This document shows positions 28,712 to 41,046 of a stretch of DNA of 64,000 bases, one piece after another. This DNA comes from Metabacillus malikii (GTDB lineage Bacteria > Bacillota > Bacilli > Bacillales > Bacillaceae). The translations under genes were made by a program, and so were the position numbers. Position 1 is the stretch's first letter. Every line of letters starts with the position of its first letter. The stretch spans positions 62,001-126,000 of the forward strand of contig NZ_JAUSUD010000006.1 of the NCBI RefSeq assembly GCF_030813355.1, given 5' to 3'. The notes below the pieces were generated by a model. The model did not search any database. It worked only from the letters and a program-made list of their open reading frames with translations, and had not been told where the DNA came from.

Positions 28712-28931
28712 GGCTCTTTTCTAAAAAATTGTGGTTTTTGCACGGAATTTTTTAACGGTTGGTTGGAGCGTAAGTGCGAGACTCCTGCGAGATGCGTGGG
28801 AGAAGTGAGACCCCGCAGGCGTTTACGCTGAGGAGGCTCACCTATCACCCCGCAGAAAGCGAGTACTTTAGCGGCAGACCAACCCTAAACCGATAACTCA
28901 TTAAAAAGCAACAATGTTTACGAAAACAGCC
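28712..28931 (-). mobile_element. Miniature inverted-repeat element, copy D (short form, inverted)
   Basis: 220-bp element in the opposite orientation to the others, with GGCTCTTTTCTAAAA at its left end and GAAAACAGCC at its right. It lacks the ~157-bp central module, with GAGCCT joined directly to CCTCAGCG. The flanks match at 6 of 8 bases (TTTATTAA, GTTATTTA), so the target duplication has decayed. It lies between rbfA and truB. Confidence 0.8.
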
Positions 28932-29082
28932 GTTATTTAAAATAATATATATAAAAACCCGGATTGTTATTAGGATTTTCACTTTGGAAAAAGTTAGTAC
29001 TTAAACGATGCATTTGTTTGTAGAACCGTATGTAATTGAAATGCGACATCCTTGCCATACACATACAATTCTAAAGAATAAT
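28932..29082. other. Rest of the rbfA-truB interval
   Basis: About 150 bp between copy D and the rbfA terminator. No gene or structure stands out. It may contain a promoter for truB, but I could not pick a convincing one. Confidence 0.3.
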
Positions 29083-29111
29083 TAAGGGATAGACGAGGTG
29101 TCTATCCCTTA
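29083..29111 (-). terminator. Terminator after rbfA
   Basis: AAGGGATAGAC pairs with GTCTATCCCTT around five bases, followed on the minus strand by AATTATT; 7 bp after the rbfA stop. The stem is strong, the T-run weak. Confidence 0.75.
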
Positions 29112-29117
29112 AAGGAG

Positions 29118-29474
29118 TTATTCTCCCTCTTTAGGTTGAGAGTTTAACTCATGCAGTAATGTTTCAATTCTATTTCCGTAATCAATTGACTCATCGAATT
29201 CAAATTGTATTTCTGGTGTTTTTCTTAACCGAATTCTTTGCCCAATTTCAGAACGGATAAACCCTTTTGCCTTTGCAAGGCCTTTTAACGTATTCTGTCT
29301 TTGTTCTTCATCACCTAAGACAGAGATATACACCTTTGCTATTTGCAGATCTCCTGAAACACTAACATCTGTCACAGTTACAAAGCCGATACGTGGGTCT
29401 TTTATTTTTCTCCCTATAATATCGCCTAATTCTTTTTTCATCTGTTCACCGACACGGTTCGCTCTTAAGCTCAT
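29118..29474 (-). CDS. rbfA: Ribosome-binding factor A
   Basis: 118-aa KH-fold factor needed for late 30S maturation and growth at low temperature. The ATG at 29474 follows GAGGTGGATGAC and gives [16 protein letters not shown], the usual family opening; a longer frame of nine codons upstream is without similarity. It follows ylxP by 17 bp and ends at a terminator. Confidence 0.94.
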   Translation of the reverse strand: MSLRANRVGEQMKKELGDIIGRKIKDPRIGFVTVTDVSVSGDLQIAKVYISVLGDEEQRQNTLKGLAKAKGFIRSEIGQRIRLRKTPEIQFEFDESIDYGNRIETLLHELNSQPKEGE

Positions 29475-29491
29475 GTCATCCACCTCTTTAT

Positions 29492-29770
29492 TTACAACCA
29501 TTCAAACTGCGTTACTGTACGTTCAATTTCAGGAAATGAGTCAATGAAATTCAAGACATTGTGCAGTTCTCTTTCTGTCTGCACTTTTGATGAGCTAATC
29601 GAAACAATTGCAAGTTTCGTATGCTGCCATGAATCTTGAAACTCCACCTCTGATATTGAAATATTAAACCTTTGTTTGATTCTTGTAAGAACTCTTTGTA
29701 AAACAGCTCTTTTATCCTTCAAAGACTGTGCGTCATATATTATGCACTCACAATCTACATATCCAATCAT
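29492..29770 (-). CDS. ylxP: YlxP-like protein (DUF503)
   Basis: 92-aa conserved small protein of the nusA-infB operon, function unknown. A ferredoxin-like fold is expected from the family. Its ATG overlaps the infB stop by four bases (ATGA), so it is translationally coupled to infB. No signal peptide. Confidence 0.88.
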   Translation of the reverse strand: MIGYVDCECIIYDAQSLKDKRAVLQRVLTRIKQRFNISISEVEFQDSWQHTKLAIVSISSSKVQTERELHNVLNFIDSFPEIERTVTQFEWL

Positions 29771-31953
29771 TTACGTTCGATTTCCTCCATCACATAAGCC
29801 TCAATAATGTCTCCCTCTTTAAGGTCATTATAGTTCTTAATTGTGATACCACATTCGTAGTTTCGAGCGACTTCTTTCACATCATCTTTGAATCGTTTTA
29901 ATGTATCAATTTCACCTTCAAAAATGACAATTCCATCACGAATCAATCGAATACCGCTATCACGTGTGATTTTTCCTTCCGTAACATAACAACCTGCTAT
30001 CGTACCGATTTTGGAAACTTTAAATGTTTGTCTTACTTCAACTTGACCAATAACTTTTTCTTCAAATTCTGGGTCAAGCATCCCTTTCATTGCTGACTCA
30101 ATTTCTTCGATAACTTTATATATAATCCGGTGTAAACGAATATCTACTTCCTCATCAGCAGCTGTTTTCTTAGCTCCACTATCAGGGCGAACATTAAATC
30201 CAATAACGATTGCATTTGAAGCTGCTGCAAGTATGATATCTGACTCAGTGATTGCCCCAACACCAGTATGAATAATTTTAACTCTTACACCTTCAACATC
30301 AATCTTTTGGAGTGCTGCTGCTAATGCTTCAACAGAACCTTGAACATCAGCTTTCACAATTAGATTGATATCTTTAATTTCACCTTGTTTAATTTGTTCA
30401 AATAAATCATCAAGGCTAAGTTTAGAGCCCTCACTACGTTGTTCATCAAGTTGTTTTTGCGCTCTAGCTTCACCTACTTGACGAGCTTGTTTCTCATCTT
30501 CGAACACCATAAATTGATCTCCAGCTTGAGGAACTTCATTTAAACCAGTGATTTCTACTGGTGTTGAAGGTTCAGCTTCTTTTACACGACGACCGACATC
30601 ATTGACCATTGCGCGGACACGACCAAATGTATTACCGACAACGATAGGGTCTCCTACACGTAATGTTCCGTTTTGAACTAATAGCGTAGCAACAGAACCA
30701 CGGCCTTTATCAAGTTGTGCTTCGATAACAGTACCTGTAGCGCGACGATTAGGGTTTGCTTTCAATTCCTCTACTTCAGTAACTAATAAAATCATTTCAA
30801 GTAATTCATCGATACCTTGCCCTGTTAAAGCTGAGACAGGTACAAAAATAGTATCTCCACCCCATGCCTCTGGTACTAATCCATGTTCTGTTAATTCTTG
30901 CATCACGCGATCTGGATTTGCAGTTGGTTTATCAACCTTATTTACCGCAACAATAATCGGTACTTCAGCAGCTTTCGCATGATTAATTGCTTCAACCGTT
31001 TGAGGCATTACACCATCATCAGCAGCAACAACTAGGATTGTTATATCCGTCACTTGCGCTCCACGTGCACGCATTGTCGTAAAGGCTGCATGTCCTGGTG
31101 TATCTAAGAAAGTGATCTTTTGGTCATTAGCAACAATTTGATACGCTCCAATATGTTGTGTAATTCCACCAGCTTCACCAGCCGTAACTTTTGTATTACG
31201 AATCGAATCAAGTAAAGTTGTTTTACCGTGGTCAACATGCCCCATGATTGTTACAACAGCTGGACGAATGAGTAAGTCTTCTTCTTTATCTTCTTCTTCA
31301 TATTTTTCGAATTCCGTTTTCTCAAAAATGATTTCCTCTTCTACTTCTACACCATACTCACCTGCTATTAATTCAATTGAATCTTTGTCAAGTTCTTGAT
31401 TAATTGTCGCCATAGTTCCGAGAAGTAGAAGCTTTTTGATAATTTCAGAAGGTTCTTTACCAAGTTTTGCTGCAAGTTCACCTACAGTTAAACTACCTGA
31501 AAATGTAATTTTACTTGGTAGTTCTTTCTTTGGTTTCGGTTGGACTTGTTGTTGTACTGCATTACCTTTATGCTTCTTATTTTGATTCCCTTTTTTGCCT
31601 TTGTTTTGATTTGGTCTATTATTAAACTGTTGATTTTTTTTATTGTCTTTATTTTGGTTATTACCTGGTTTTGGTGATTTATTATTTGAATTTGAAGGCT
31701 TGTTGCCTTGAGATTGTTTGTTATTTTCTGGTTTGTTTGTGTTTTGATTTGTATTATTCACTTGATTCCCCGGTTTCTTTAATGATTCTGATTGAGATTT
31801 TTTAAATTTTTGATCTAACTTGACAATCACATCAGCCTCAATCGTAGACATGTGATTATTTACTTCAATATTAATTTCCTTTAGAGCATTAATTATATCT
31901 TTACTCGAAACATTTGTTTGTTTTGCGTATTCATATACTCTCATTTTTGTCAT
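29767..31953 (-). CDS. infB: Translation initiation factor IF-2
   Basis: 728-aa GTPase that places initiator tRNA on the 30S subunit and promotes subunit joining. The N-terminal helical module is followed by an Asn/Gln/Lys/Pro-rich low-complexity linker (about residues 60-145), then the G domain with [22 protein letters not shown] and SALTG, and the C-terminal beta-barrel domains. The ATG at 31953 follows GGGGGTG; the upstream open frame lies within ylxQ. Encoded in the rimP-nusA operon. Confidence 0.95.
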   Translation of the reverse strand: MTKMRVYEYAKQTNVSSKDIINALKEINIEVNNHMSTIEADVIVKLDQKFKKSQSESLKKPGNQVNNTNQNTNKPENNKQSQGNKPSNSNNKSPKPGNNQNKDNKKNQQFNNRPNQNKGKKGNQNKKHKGNAVQQQVQPKPKKELPSKITFSGSLTVGELAAKLGKEPSEIIKKLLLLGTMATINQELDKDSIELIAGEYGVEVEEEIIFEKTEFEKYEEEDKEEDLLIRPAVVTIMGHVDHGKTTLLDSIRNTKVTAGEAGGITQHIGAYQIVANDQKITFLDTPGHAAFTTMRARGAQVTDITILVVAADDGVMPQTVEAINHAKAAEVPIIVAVNKVDKPTANPDRVMQELTEHGLVPEAWGGDTIFVPVSALTGQGIDELLEMILLVTEVEELKANPNRRATGTVIEAQLDKGRGSVATLLVQNGTLRVGDPIVVGNTFGRVRAMVNDVGRRVKEAEPSTPVEITGLNEVPQAGDQFMVFEDEKQARQVGEARAQKQLDEQRSEGSKLSLDDLFEQIKQGEIKDINLIVKADVQGSVEALAAALQKIDVEGVRVKIIHTGVGAITESDIILAAASNAIVIGFNVRPDSGAKKTAADEEVDIRLHRIIYKVIEEIESAMKGMLDPEFEEKVIGQVEVRQTFKVSKIGTIAGCYVTEGKITRDSGIRLIRDGIVIFEGEIDTLKRFKDDVKEVARNYECGITIKNYNDLKEGDIIEAYVMEEIERK

Positions 31954-31972
31954 ACGTTCACCCCCAAAAATA

Positions 31973-32278
31973 TTAATCGAGCAAGTTTTTAAGCTTTGCA
32001 GCAAAGCCTGCATCATTAACCGCTACGACAACTCTTGCTTCCTTGCCGATTGATTGTCCTAATATATAGCGATTATCAACTTTTCTAAAGGGGACCTGAT
32101 AAAAATTACATTTATCTGTTACCTTTTTCATCGTATTTGCAGATGCATCCTGTGAGAGTAAAACTAGTTTTGCACGTCTCTGTCTCACTTCTTTAACAAC
32201 AAGTTCCTCTCCAGAGATAACTTTCCGTGCTCGATTTGCTAAGCCTAATAAAGACGTCCATTGTTGCTCATTGTTCAT
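31973..32278 (-). CDS. ylxQ: YlxQ, L7Ae-family RNA-binding protein
   Basis: 101-aa member of the L7Ae/L30e family, likely to bind kink-turn RNA; role otherwise unclear. The [14 protein letters not shown] opening and [14 protein letters not shown]-terminal part are typical. It begins directly after the ylxR stop with AAGGAG just upstream, and ends about 20 bp before infB. Confidence 0.88.
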   Translation of the reverse strand: MNNEQQWTSLLGLANRARKVISGEELVVKEVRQRRAKLVLLSQDASANTMKKVTDKCNFYQVPFRKVDNRYILGQSIGKEARVVVAVNDAGFAAKLKNLLD

Positions 32279-32548
32279 TTATTTCTCCTTCTCAGCCAAC
32301 ACTAAAAGTTCATCATATAATGATTCATCTATAGTTGTCTTTAAGTGATTGGCAAGAATGTTCTTCTTCTTTGCTAAAAGAATACACTCTTTATCAAGAG
32401 TAATATAAGCACCTCGCCCGTTCTTTTTACCAGTTAAGTCGACTGAAACATCGCCTTCCTTAGAACGGACAACACGAATGAGGTCTTTCTTTGACTTCAT
32501 TTCTCCTGTTGCAACACATTTACGTAAAGGAATTTTGCGATTATTCAT
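32279..32548 (-). CDS. rnpM: YlxR/RnpM (DUF448), RNase P modulator
   Basis: 89-aa nucleic-acid-binding protein with the family CVATGEMKSKKDLIRVV segment and GRGAYI motif. In B. subtilis YlxR has recently been reported to bind RNase P RNA and modulate its activity (RnpM), and earlier as a nucleoid-associated regulator. The ATG at 32548 is used because AAGAGGTG lies upstream; a GTG three codons earlier is also open. Sits between nusA and ylxQ. Confidence 0.88.
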   Translation of the reverse strand: MNNRKIPLRKCVATGEMKSKKDLIRVVRSKEGDVSVDLTGKKNGRGAYITLDKECILLAKKKNILANHLKTTIDESLYDELLVLAEKEK

Positions 32549-32560
32549 ATGGTTCACCTC

Positions 32561-33694
32561 TTATTCACTAACCTCTGACTCGTGGATACTTGTTAATAAA
32601 GGTTCATCAACATACTCTTCTTCAAGGTCAGCTGAGGATTGATTTGGAAAAATCCCTGCTTTTTTAGCATCTGTTTCACTTTTAATATCAATTTTCCAAC
32701 CTGTTAACTTTGCCGCTAAGCGTGCGTTCTGTCCACGTTTACCTATTGCTAATGATAATTGATAATCAGGTACTATAACCGTCGTTGCCTTATCGTCTTC
32801 ATTTACTAAAACCTCAACTACTTTTGAAGGACTTAATGCATTCGCTACAAATTCAATTGGGTCTTGTGACCATCTTACAATATCAATTTTTTCACCTTTT
32901 AATTCATTAACAATGGCTTGTACTCGTTGTCCCTTTGGTCCTACACAAGAACCGACAGGATCTACTTCAGGATTTTCTGAATGAACAGATATTTTAGAAC
33001 GATCACCAGCTTCTCGTGAAACCGATTTGATTTCTACAGTCCCATCAAAAATTTCTGGAACTTCAATCTCAAATAGTCGCTTTAATAAGCCAGGATGTGT
33101 CCTAGAAACAAAGATTTGTGGTCCTTTAGTCGTTTTTTCAACTTTTGTGATAAAAACTTTAATTCTATCATGAGGCTGATATGTTTCATTGGGCATTTGT
33201 TCACTAACCGGCAGAAGCGCTTCAATCTTTCCTAAGCTTACATAAATGAACTTAGAATCAATTCTTTGCACGATTCCTGTCATAATATCCTCTTCACGGT
33301 CAATAAATTCACTGTATATTACACCACGTTCTGCTTCTCTAACACGCTGTGTAACCACTTGCTTTGCGGTTTGGGCCGCAATTCTTCCGAAATCTTTTGG
33401 CGTTACTTCCATTTCGATAACATCATTTAGCACATAATTTGGATTAATCCCTTGTGCTTCACTTAACGATATCTCTAAGCGCGGGTCGTAAACCTCATCA
33501 ACAACATCTTTTCGCGCAAAAACTTTCATAGTACCAGTCTCGCGATTTAAGTCAACGCGAACATTTTGTGCTTGATTGAAATTTCTTTTATATGCTGAAA
33601 TTAGAGCTGCTTCAATTGCCTCGATAATGATTTCTTTACTGATGCCCTTTTCCTTTTCTAATATTGTTAAAGCATCTAATAATTCACTACTCAT
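32561..33694 (-). CDS. nusA: Transcription termination/antitermination factor NusA
   Basis: 377-aa RNA polymerase-binding factor that promotes pausing and intrinsic termination. An N-terminal polymerase-binding domain is followed by S1 (about 130-205), then KH1 and KH2 domains ([13 protein letters not shown] and [13 protein letters not shown]). The ATG is preceded by GGGGGA. In B. subtilis NusA lacks the C-terminal acidic repeats of E. coli, as here. Confidence 0.95.
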   Translation of the reverse strand: MSSELLDALTILEKEKGISKEIIIEAIEAALISAYKRNFNQAQNVRVDLNRETGTMKVFARKDVVDEVYDPRLEISLSEAQGINPNYVLNDVIEMEVTPKDFGRIAAQTAKQVVTQRVREAERGVIYSEFIDREEDIMTGIVQRIDSKFIYVSLGKIEALLPVSEQMPNETYQPHDRIKVFITKVEKTTKGPQIFVSRTHPGLLKRLFEIEVPEIFDGTVEIKSVSREAGDRSKISVHSENPEVDPVGSCVGPKGQRVQAIVNELKGEKIDIVRWSQDPIEFVANALSPSKVVEVLVNEDDKATTVIVPDYQLSLAIGKRGQNARLAAKLTGWKIDIKSETDAKKAGIFPNQSSADLEEEYVDEPLLTSIHESEVSE

Positions 33695-33865
33695 TTTAAC
33701 GACTTCCCCCTTAAATATAAGCTAAAGTTTGGTCCTTCTTCTTCGATTAATTGGATATCTAACAAACCCATAAGAAGTAAGAGGAAATAATTCGCAATAT
33801 TCATAGATATATCTTTAGGAAAGTATTCTCTACTTTTTTGCAAAACTATGTAATATCTTCAAATA

Positions 33866-34339
33866 TTAATTAAATGTAACTGCTAGGCGAGCTTTCGCCA
33901 CCTTATTATATGGTATTTCAATATTCTTCTTTCTAGTTTTTACGGTAACAGTAACAGTAATAAGTTGACCGTCAAAATCTGAGAGTAACCCTTCGAATAC
34001 CTTTTCACCATTAATTGGTTCATATGTTTTTATATGAACTTGCTTACCAATCGCTTTCTTTATATCTTCCGGTTTTTTTAATGGTCTTTCAGCACCAGGA
34101 GATGAAACTTCTAAGAAATAATTATGTTGGATAGGATCAAGCTCATCTAACTTTTCACTTAATTTTTCACTGACAATCCCACATTCTTCGATATCTACCC
34201 CAGACTCTGAGTCAATAAAAACCCGTAGGAACCAATTAGAGCCTTCTTTTACATATTCAATATCGATTAACTCTAATCCCATTTCATTGACGATTGGTGT
34301 CGTTAGTTGTTCAACAATTTCAGTTACTTTCTTACTCAT
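33866..34339 (-). CDS. rimP: Ribosome maturation factor RimP
   Basis: 157-aa factor needed for 30S assembly. The family [18 protein letters not shown]-type helix and [10 protein letters not shown] motif are present. It is the first gene of the rimP-nusA-ylxR-ylxQ-infB-ylxP-rbfA operon; about 170 bp separate it from nusA. The ATG is preceded by AGGAGG. Confidence 0.92.
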   Translation of the reverse strand: MSKKVTEIVEQLTTPIVNEMGLELIDIEYVKEGSNWFLRVFIDSESGVDIEECGIVSEKLSEKLDELDPIQHNYFLEVSSPGAERPLKKPEDIKKAIGKQVHIKTYEPINGEKVFEGLLSDFDGQLITVTVTVKTRKKNIEIPYNKVAKARLAVTFN

Positions 34340-34566
34340 TCTCTTCCTCCTTGCTAAGAAAGCTTTAGGGCAATGTAAGCTGCGTTACTGTTAATTATTA
34401 GCTGGATTCATTTACTTGTATCATTTCACAAAAAACAGCCATATTTATTTAAATGAGCCATATTCATAAACAGCATTAAATAATAGCAATATCTAATGAC
34501 TCAATACCCTTTACATACCCATTATTAGTTTGATTCCAAAGTACTTTACCATATAGTTGCTGAAAA

Positions 34567-34589
34567 ACCCTGCCTTTTCTATAGCAGGG
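34567..34589 (-). terminator. Second terminator-like hairpin upstream of rimP
   Basis: On the minus strand CCCTGC pairs with GCAGGG around about 9-10 nt, followed by TTTTT. It lies 50 bp past the polC terminator on the rimP side. It may be a back-up terminator or an attenuator in the rimP-nusA leader. Confidence 0.65.
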
Positions 34590-34639
34590 GGTGGTAAGTA
34601 CAACAAATTGGAATGACACGAGGTTGATTACAATACGAA

Positions 34640-34661
34640 AGAGTGGGTTTCCCCACTCTCT
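34640..34661 (-). terminator. Terminator after polC
   Basis: GAGTGGG pairs with CCCACTC around a short AAA-containing loop, about 80 bp after the polC stop. The T-run is short (TTTCG). Confidence 0.7.
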
Positions 34662-34739
34662 TTTCCTCTGCTTATCGTTAGCATTTCCATTAAAAGCATA
34701 ACATAACCATACTTTTATTGCAAATACGTTAATAGGTAC

Positions 34740-37700
34740 CTAGAACAACGATAATTGATTTTGATCAGGTAGTTCATCAAGACAGCCATGTGTATTTAAA
34801 TACTCAATAATTGTTTTAGATACTTTACCACGGCGTTGTAGGTCTTCTTTAGATAAGAATTCACCATCTTCTCTTGCCTTAACAATATTAATGGCAGCAT
34901 TTGTACCAAGACCTGGAATTGAATTAAATGGTGGAATCAATGTGTTCCCATCAATTATAAATTCATCTGCACTTGAACGGTATAAATCTACTTTTTGGAA
35001 AGAGAATCCTCTCTCACACATTTCAAGAGCGAGTTCTAAAACAGTAAGTAGATTTTTTTCTTTTGGAGATGCATCTAAGCCTTTGGCGTTAATTTCCTCT
35101 ATCTTAGCTTTAATTGGCGTTGACCCCTTCACCATTGTATCGATATCAAAATCATCTGCGCGAACCGTAAAGTAAGCTGCATAATATAATAGTGGGAGAT
35201 GCACCTTAAACCAGGCTATACGAACAGCCATTAATACATAGGCCGCAGCATGTGCCTTCGGGAACATATATTTAATTTTAAGGCATGAGTCAATATACCA
35301 ATCTGGGACATTTTGTTTTTTCATTTCTTCTTCCATTTCATCCGTCAAGCCTTTACCTTTACGGACTGATTCCATAATTTTAAATGCAAATGACGGGTCT
35401 AATCCTTGATATATTAAATAAACCATAATATCATCACGACATCCAATTACTTCACTAAGTGTGCATATGTTGTTATGAATTAGCTCTTGAGCATTTCCTA
35501 ACCAAACATCTGTACCATGTGATAAACCAGAAATTTGCACTAGTTCAGAGAATGTTGTAGGTTTCGTATCCTCAAGCATTTGGCGAACGAACCTTGTCCC
35601 AAATTCCGGAATACCTAATGTACCCGTTTTACACATTATTTGTTCCTCAGTTACACCTAACGATTCTGTACCGCTAAATATTTTCATTACTTCTGGGTCA
35701 TCGGTCGGTATCGTTTTCGGGTCGATCCCGCTTAAATCTTGAAGCATCCGAATCACGGTTGGATCATCATGACCAAGTATATCTAGTTTTAGAAGGTTAT
35801 CATGGATTGAATGGAAGTCAAAATGTGTCGTTCTCCATTCAGACCCTGTCGCATCTGCAGGAAATTGTATCGGTGAAAAATCAAAAATATCCATATAATC
35901 AGGTACAACGATAATACCACCAGGGTGCTGACCAGTCGTACGTTTAACTCCTGTACAACCTTGTACAAGTCTATCTACTTCAGCACCACGTAAAACTAAG
36001 TTATGGTCATTTGCATAGCCCTTTACATATCCATAGGCTGTTTTTTCTGCTACAGTACCAATCGTACCTGCCCGATATACATTGTCCTCACCAAAGAGAA
36101 CCTTCGTATAGTTATGGGCTACGGGTTGATACTCTCCCGAGAAGTTTAAATCAATATCAGGAACTTTATCACCTTTAAATCCTAGGAATGTTTCAAATGG
36201 AATATCATGACCATCTTTCTCATATTGCGCACCACATTGTGGACATTCTTTGTTTGGTAAGTCAAAGCCAGATCCGACAGATCCATCATTAAAAAACTCA
36301 GAATGTTGACATTCCGGACATACATAATGAGGTGGCAAAGGATTTACTTCAGTTATTTCTGTCATTGTTGCTACAAAAGAAGATCCTACTGACCCACGAG
36401 AACCTACGAGATAACCATCATCTAGCGATTTTTTAACAAGCTTATGTGAAATGAGATATATTACGGCGAAACCATGACCAATGATACTTTTCAACTCTTT
36501 TTCTAACCTAGCTTCTACTAATTCCGGAAGTTCTTCTCCGTAGATACTTCGTGCACGAGAATAGCTCATTGCCCTTACTTCTTCGTCAGCACCTTCGATT
36601 TTTGGAGTGTACAAGTCATCCTTAATGGGCTTAATTTCTTCAATCATGTCAGCAATTTTGTTAGTGTTTTCGACTACGATTTCCTTCGCCCTATCACTGC
36701 CTAAGAATGAAAATCCATCCAACATTTCATCGGTCGTACGAAAGTGTACGTTCGGAAGTTCATGTCGATTAAGCGGATTTGCTCCACCTTGAGAACTTAT
36801 TAGAATTTTACGGTAAATTTTATCTATCGGATTTAAATAATGAACATTACCAGTAGCAACGACTGGTTTTTCAAGTTTTTCTCCTAATTTTACAATGTTA
36901 GCAACAATTTCTTTTAGGGAAGCCTCATCCTTTATATAGTCTAAGTGGATAAGGTGGTTATATACTTCTAACGGGTGCACTTCTAAATAGTCATAAAATG
37001 TTGCAGTTTCTTCAACCTCTTCAGGAGATTTCTGCATCATTCCTTCAAAAACCTCACCCTTGTCACAACCTGAACCGACAAGTAAGCCTTCACGATATTT
37101 CGTTAATAAGGAACGTGGAATTCGTGGTACTCGATAAAAGTAATTAAGATGAGCTATTGATACTAACTTAAATAAGTTTTTTAGACCCACTTCATTTTTA
37201 GCTAAAATCGTCGCATGATATGGACGTGACCTCTGATAAGCATTACCTTTTCCCATATTTTCATTTAGTTGGTTATGGTTTTCGATTCCCTTTTCACTAG
37301 CATCTTTGAGCATCTTAATGAGTAGGTAACCAGTCGCTTCTGCATCATAAATTGCACGGTGATGCTGTGTTAATTCAATATCAAATCTTTTACATAGCGT
37401 ATTTAAGCGATGGTTCTTTAATTCAGGATATAAAAATCGACCTAATTCTAGTGTATCGATAACAGGATTTTTCGCTTTTTCCTCTTTTAAATGTTTTTTA
37501 TACCCGACATTTAAAAAGCCCATGTCAAAGCTTGCATTATGAGCTACTAGAGTATCATCGCCAACCCACTGTTTAAACTTCGCTAAAACTTCATCGATGT
37601 CTGGAGCATTTTTTACCATATCATCTGTAATTCCAGTTAATTCAATAGTTGTTGCCGATAAGGGATGATGTGGATTAGCAAATGCTTCAAACTTATCTAT

Positions 37701-39053
37701 CACTTCACCGCCGCGTACTTTTACAGCGGCTAATTCAATTATTGAATCATAAACTGCAGAAAGACCTGTTGTTTCTACGTCAAATACAACAAACGTCTCA
37801 TCTTCAAGATTGCGATCAGATTCATTGTAGGCAATCGGCACCCCATCATCAACCAAATTTATTTCTACCCCATATAAGATTTTCACACCGTTCTTTTTAC
37901 CGGCAGCATAAGCTTCAGGGAAAGATTGAACAACCGCATGGTCTGTTAACGCGATCGCTTTATGCCCCCACTTACTTGCCTGCTCTACATACTTACTAAC
38001 TGATGTGACAGCATCCATCTGACTCATTGGAGAGTGTAAATGAAGCTCTACTCTTTTCTCATTCTCAGGGGATTTATCTACTCTTTCCCTTGGTGCTACT
38101 TCATTGATATCATTTGCTATCATGACTAGATCCCTAACAAATGTATCATTTTGAATACTACCTCTAACCTTTAGCCACATACCTTTTTTGACAGCTTGGA
38201 CTAAGGCAGCATCTTCTTTATCTCTAGCAAACATTTTAACTAGTATTGAGCTTGTATAATCAGTGATTTTAAATGTTAGTAATGTTCGACCGCTTCTTAG
38301 TTCTTTTGTTTCAGCATCAAACACATACCCTTGTATCGTCGTTCTACGTTCTTCATCTTCTATCGATGCCAGTGTTCGAATTTCTTCATCGTTTTTAATT
38401 GTATAACCAATTGTTAAAGGACCAGAAAATTGAGGTTGACTCGCATCCTCTTTCTCTGCATTCACCATATCCGTTAGTGCTTGAAGTCCTCTTTCTTTAT
38501 CTTCCTGCAGCTTCATCTCTTGGAATTTTTTTATTTCATCTGCAGATACGGCAACAGTCGTATCTAATTGTATCGTCGGAAAGCCAAACTGTGTAAAACT
38601 ATCCTGGATAAGTCCTGCATATTTACGTTTAATAGTCATTGCTTCAGTATCATTTTTTGTTTTAACAATAACCTTTAATCCATGAACTGAAGGTCTTTGT
38701 TCATTCAATAATGCGAGCATTGGTGGTGAAATCCCGTCCATTTGTTGAATGCAAATAGACCAATAGTCTTGGATAAGTTTTTCATCAAAACTAGTATCTG
38801 CGGTTTCTATTGAAAAAGTAGTCTCTGCAATATGTGAAAAAGCTTTAACTAGTTTTGCATGAAATAATTGAAATACATCAAAGGGTAAAATTTTCTCGAA
38901 ATGGAAATGGAAATGCCATTTTTTACTTTGCTTATGCACTGTTAATTTTGAAATGACTCCATTTCGAAAATGTCCGATTGCAGCATCTTCTGTTAGTTGT
39001 ATTTGTTGGAGCAGGAGTTGCAATCGTTCTCTCTGATTAAATTGTGTATCCAT
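34740..39053 (-). CDS. polC: DNA polymerase III PolC-type alpha subunit
   Basis: Replicative polymerase of Firmicutes, with built-in proofreading. The chosen ATG at 39053 (GAGGGG upstream) gives 1437 aa, the B. subtilis length; the frame is open six codons further. An OB domain (about 235-325), PHP domain ([11 protein letters not shown]), DnaQ-type 3'-5' exonuclease starting DVETTG (about 420-590), a C-x2-C...C-x2-C zinc site (CPEC...CPQC), and the polymerase palm with PDIDLNF are visible in order. It follows proS and is separated by a long terminator hairpin. Confidence 0.97.
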   Translation of the reverse strand: MDTQFNQRERLQLLLQQIQLTEDAAIGHFRNGVISKLTVHKQSKKWHFHFHFEKILPFDVFQLFHAKLVKAFSHIAETTFSIETADTSFDEKLIQDYWSICIQQMDGISPPMLALLNEQRPSVHGLKVIVKTKNDTEAMTIKRKYAGLIQDSFTQFGFPTIQLDTTVAVSADEIKKFQEMKLQEDKERGLQALTDMVNAEKEDASQPQFSGPLTIGYTIKNDEEIRTLASIEDEERRTTIQGYVFDAETKELRSGRTLLTFKITDYTSSILVKMFARDKEDAALVQAVKKGMWLKVRGSIQNDTFVRDLVMIANDINEVAPRERVDKSPENEKRVELHLHSPMSQMDAVTSVSKYVEQASKWGHKAIALTDHAVVQSFPEAYAAGKKNGVKILYGVEINLVDDGVPIAYNESDRNLEDETFVVFDVETTGLSAVYDSIIELAAVKVRGGEVIDKFEAFANPHHPLSATTIELTGITDDMVKNAPDIDEVLAKFKQWVGDDTLVAHNASFDMGFLNVGYKKHLKEEKAKNPVIDTLELGRFLYPELKNHRLNTLCKRFDIELTQHHRAIYDAEATGYLLIKMLKDASEKGIENHNQLNENMGKGNAYQRSRPYHATILAKNEVGLKNLFKLVSIAHLNYFYRVPRIPRSLLTKYREGLLVGSGCDKGEVFEGMMQKSPEEVEETATFYDYLEVHPLEVYNHLIHLDYIKDEASLKEIVANIVKLGEKLEKPVVATGNVHYLNPIDKIYRKILISSQGGANPLNRHELPNVHFRTTDEMLDGFSFLGSDRAKEIVVENTNKIADMIEEIKPIKDDLYTPKIEGADEEVRAMSYSRARSIYGEELPELVEARLEKELKSIIGHGFAVIYLISHKLVKKSLDDGYLVGSRGSVGSSFVATMTEITEVNPLPPHYVCPECQHSEFFNDGSVGSGFDLPNKECPQCGAQYEKDGHDIPFETFLGFKGDKVPDIDLNFSGEYQPVAHNYTKVLFGEDNVYRAGTIGTVAEKTAYGYVKGYANDHNLVLRGAEVDRLVQGCTGVKRTTGQHPGGIIVVPDYMDIFDFSPIQFPADATGSEWRTTHFDFHSIHDNLLKLDILGHDDPTVIRMLQDLSGIDPKTIPTDDPEVMKIFSGTESLGVTEEQIMCKTGTLGIPEFGTRFVRQMLEDTKPTTFSELVQISGLSHGTDVWLGNAQELIHNNICTLSEVIGCRDDIMVYLIYQGLDPSFAFKIMESVRKGKGLTDEMEEEMKKQNVPDWYIDSCLKIKYMFPKAHAAAYVLMAVRIAWFKVHLPLLYYAAYFTVRADDFDIDTMVKGSTPIKAKIEEINAKGLDASPKEKNLLTVLELALEMCERGFSFQKVDLYRSSADEFIIDGNTLIPPFNSIPGLGTNAAINIVKAREDGEFLSKEDLQRRGKVSKTIIEYLNTHGCLDELPDQNQLSLF

Positions 39054-39156
39054 AGTATCCCCTCTCTCCATTATTTCTACCTATTCTTCTACCTAAATTC
39101 AAGGCTATTTTAATAGACATGTTGCTTTTCCCTTATATTAAGCGAACCGTGAAATA

Positions 39157-39224
39157 GAAAAGGCTGCCTCATTAATAAACAAAATCTAAGTAAGATTTGT
39201 TTACTTTTTTCGAGTCAGCCTCTC
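39157..39224 (-). terminator. Terminator after proS
   Basis: On the minus strand AGGCTG-CTC pairs with GAG-CAGCCT as outer stem, with an inner AACAAA/TTTGTT stem, ending in TTTTCT. It lies about 45 bp after the proS stop. Confidence 0.75.
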
Positions 39225-39268
39225 TTTCGATCTACATCTATTTTAACATGGTTTTGAACCTGTCGATA

Positions 39269-40978
39269 CTACTTTTCGTTACCAAGTATTTGCTTTACTT
39301 TGCTCTGTAACTCTGTAACTGCCAATTCAAAAGCTTCCCCTGTTTTACGGACTTTCACTTCAACTATACCCTCTTCTGCCTTTTTTCCAACAGTAATTCG
39401 TACAGGAAGTCCTATTAAATCCGCGTCCGCAAATTTCACTCCGACACGTTCCTGGCGGTCATCTAGTAATACTTCAAAACCTGATTGGATAAATTGATTA
39501 TATAGTGACTCTGCTAAATTCTTTTGGGAATCATTTTTAACATTAACTGGGATAATATGGATTTGGTAAGGCGCAATTGTCGTAGGCCATACAATTCCAT
39601 TTTCATCATTATGTTGTTCAATGATCGCCGCTAATGTTCTAGATACACCAATTCCATAGCATCCCATAATCATTGGTTGGGTACGTCCGTTTTCATCTAA
39701 GAAAGTGGCACCCATTGCCTCACTATATCTAGTACCAAGTTTGAAAACATGTCCAACCTCGATTCCTTTTGCAAATTTAATTGTACCTTCTCCATCAGGT
39801 GATTTGTCACCTTCTTGAATAAAGCGAAGATCCGCATATTTGTCAATTTTGGCATCACGTTTTAAATTTACACCTTTATAGTGGAAACCTTCCTCATTTG
39901 CTCCACAAACTCCATTGCTAATGGACTTAACTGCATTGTCAGCAATTATTTCAATATCTGATTTTACATTAATTGGGCCAATAAATCCTGCCACACATTT
40001 TACATTTTCGATAACTTCTTCTGCTGTTGCAATATCAACTACTGTTGCACCGTATAAATTTTTAACTTTTATATCATTTACCTCGTGGTCACCACGTACA
40101 AGTACTAACACAAACCGGTCATCTACTTTAAACAAAATTGATTTAATACATTTTTCACGTTCTACTGTCAAATAAGCTGAGATTTCTTCAATCGTTTTTT
40201 GGTTTGGTGTTTCAATTTTTTCAAGTTGTTCCATTTCTCCAATGCTTTCTTCATAAGAATCGATAACTGGTGCCATTTCGATGTTTGCAGCATATTGAGA
40301 TGTATCAGAATAGGCAATTGTGTCTTCTCCAATATCTGAAAGTACCATGAACTCATGTGTATCTTTACCACCCATTGCGCCAGAATCAGCTATAACTGCT
40401 CTAAAATCTAATCCACAACGTGAAAATATATTTTGATATGCATTAAACATTTTCTGGTAGCCTTCATCTAAACTCTCAGAAGTTGCATGGAATGAATATG
40501 CATCTTTCATAATGAATTCTCTTCCCCGCAAAATACCAAAACGTGGGCGCTTTTCATCACGGAATTTCGTTTGAATCTGATATAGGCTAAGTGGTAGACG
40601 TTTGTACGATTTCACTTCATCTCTTACTAAGCTTGTAATGACCTCTTCATGTGTAGCCCCTAGCGCAAACTCTCGACCATGTCGGTCTTTTAATCTCATT
40701 AATTCAGGTCCATAAGAATACCAACGGCCTGATTCCTGCCATAATTCAGCTTGTTGCAAAGCAGGCATAAATAATTCACTTGCACCTGCCTTGTCCATTT
40801 CTTCTCGAACAATTTGTTCTATTTTTTTTAATACTTTATGTGCTAACGGTAAATAACTGTAAACTCCACTAGTATTTTGTCTAATAAAACCAGCTCGTAA
40901 CATTAACTGATGACTTTTCACTTCGGCATCAGCAGGTACTTCTCTAAGAGTTGGAATAAATGTCATACTTTGTTTCAT
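39269..40978 (-). CDS. proS: Prolyl-tRNA synthetase (bacterial type)
   Basis: 569-aa class II synthetase with the editing (YbaK-like) insertion between motifs 2 and 3, as in the bacterial type. Motif 2 region [21 protein letters not shown] is split across a hairpin, and motif 3 GIGVSR near residue 445 is intact; the C-terminal anticodon-binding domain follows. The ATG at 40978 is preferred with GAGGTG upstream; a three-codon extension exists. No T-box leader is seen upstream, where repeat element E is inserted. Confidence 0.95.
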   Translation of the reverse strand: MKQSMTFIPTLREVPADAEVKSHQLMLRAGFIRQNTSGVYSYLPLAHKVLKKIEQIVREEMDKAGASELFMPALQQAELWQESGRWYSYGPELMRLKDRHGREFALGATHEEVITSLVRDEVKSYKRLPLSLYQIQTKFRDEKRPRFGILRGREFIMKDAYSFHATSESLDEGYQKMFNAYQNIFSRCGLDFRAVIADSGAMGGKDTHEFMVLSDIGEDTIAYSDTSQYAANIEMAPVIDSYEESIGEMEQLEKIETPNQKTIEEISAYLTVEREKCIKSILFKVDDRFVLVLVRGDHEVNDIKVKNLYGATVVDIATAEEVIENVKCVAGFIGPINVKSDIEIIADNAVKSISNGVCGANEEGFHYKGVNLKRDAKIDKYADLRFIQEGDKSPDGEGTIKFAKGIEVGHVFKLGTRYSEAMGATFLDENGRTQPMIMGCYGIGVSRTLAAIIEQHNDENGIVWPTTIAPYQIHIIPVNVKNDSQKNLAESLYNQFIQSGFEVLLDDRQERVGVKFADADLIGLPVRITVGKKAEEGIVEVKVRKTGEAFELAVTELQSKVKQILGNEK

Positions 40979-41046
40979 AACGCGCACCTCTATCTTTAGT
41001 TAAGGGTTACCTAGGATATGAATAATTGTATACACTATTAAATCAA

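Larger units (their letters stand above)
34340..34739. other. polC-rimP interval
   Basis: About 400 bp containing the polC terminator, a second terminator-like hairpin, and AT-rich sequence that must include the rimP-nusA promoter. No gene is supported. I could not choose a convincing -35/-10 pair among several weak options. Confidence 0.4.

Noticed and set aside
39157-39224. AGGCTG/CAGCCT structure considered as another member of the GGCT element family
   Set aside because: Only the outer six bases resemble the family ends; internal sequence differs and the T-run and position after proS identify a terminator.
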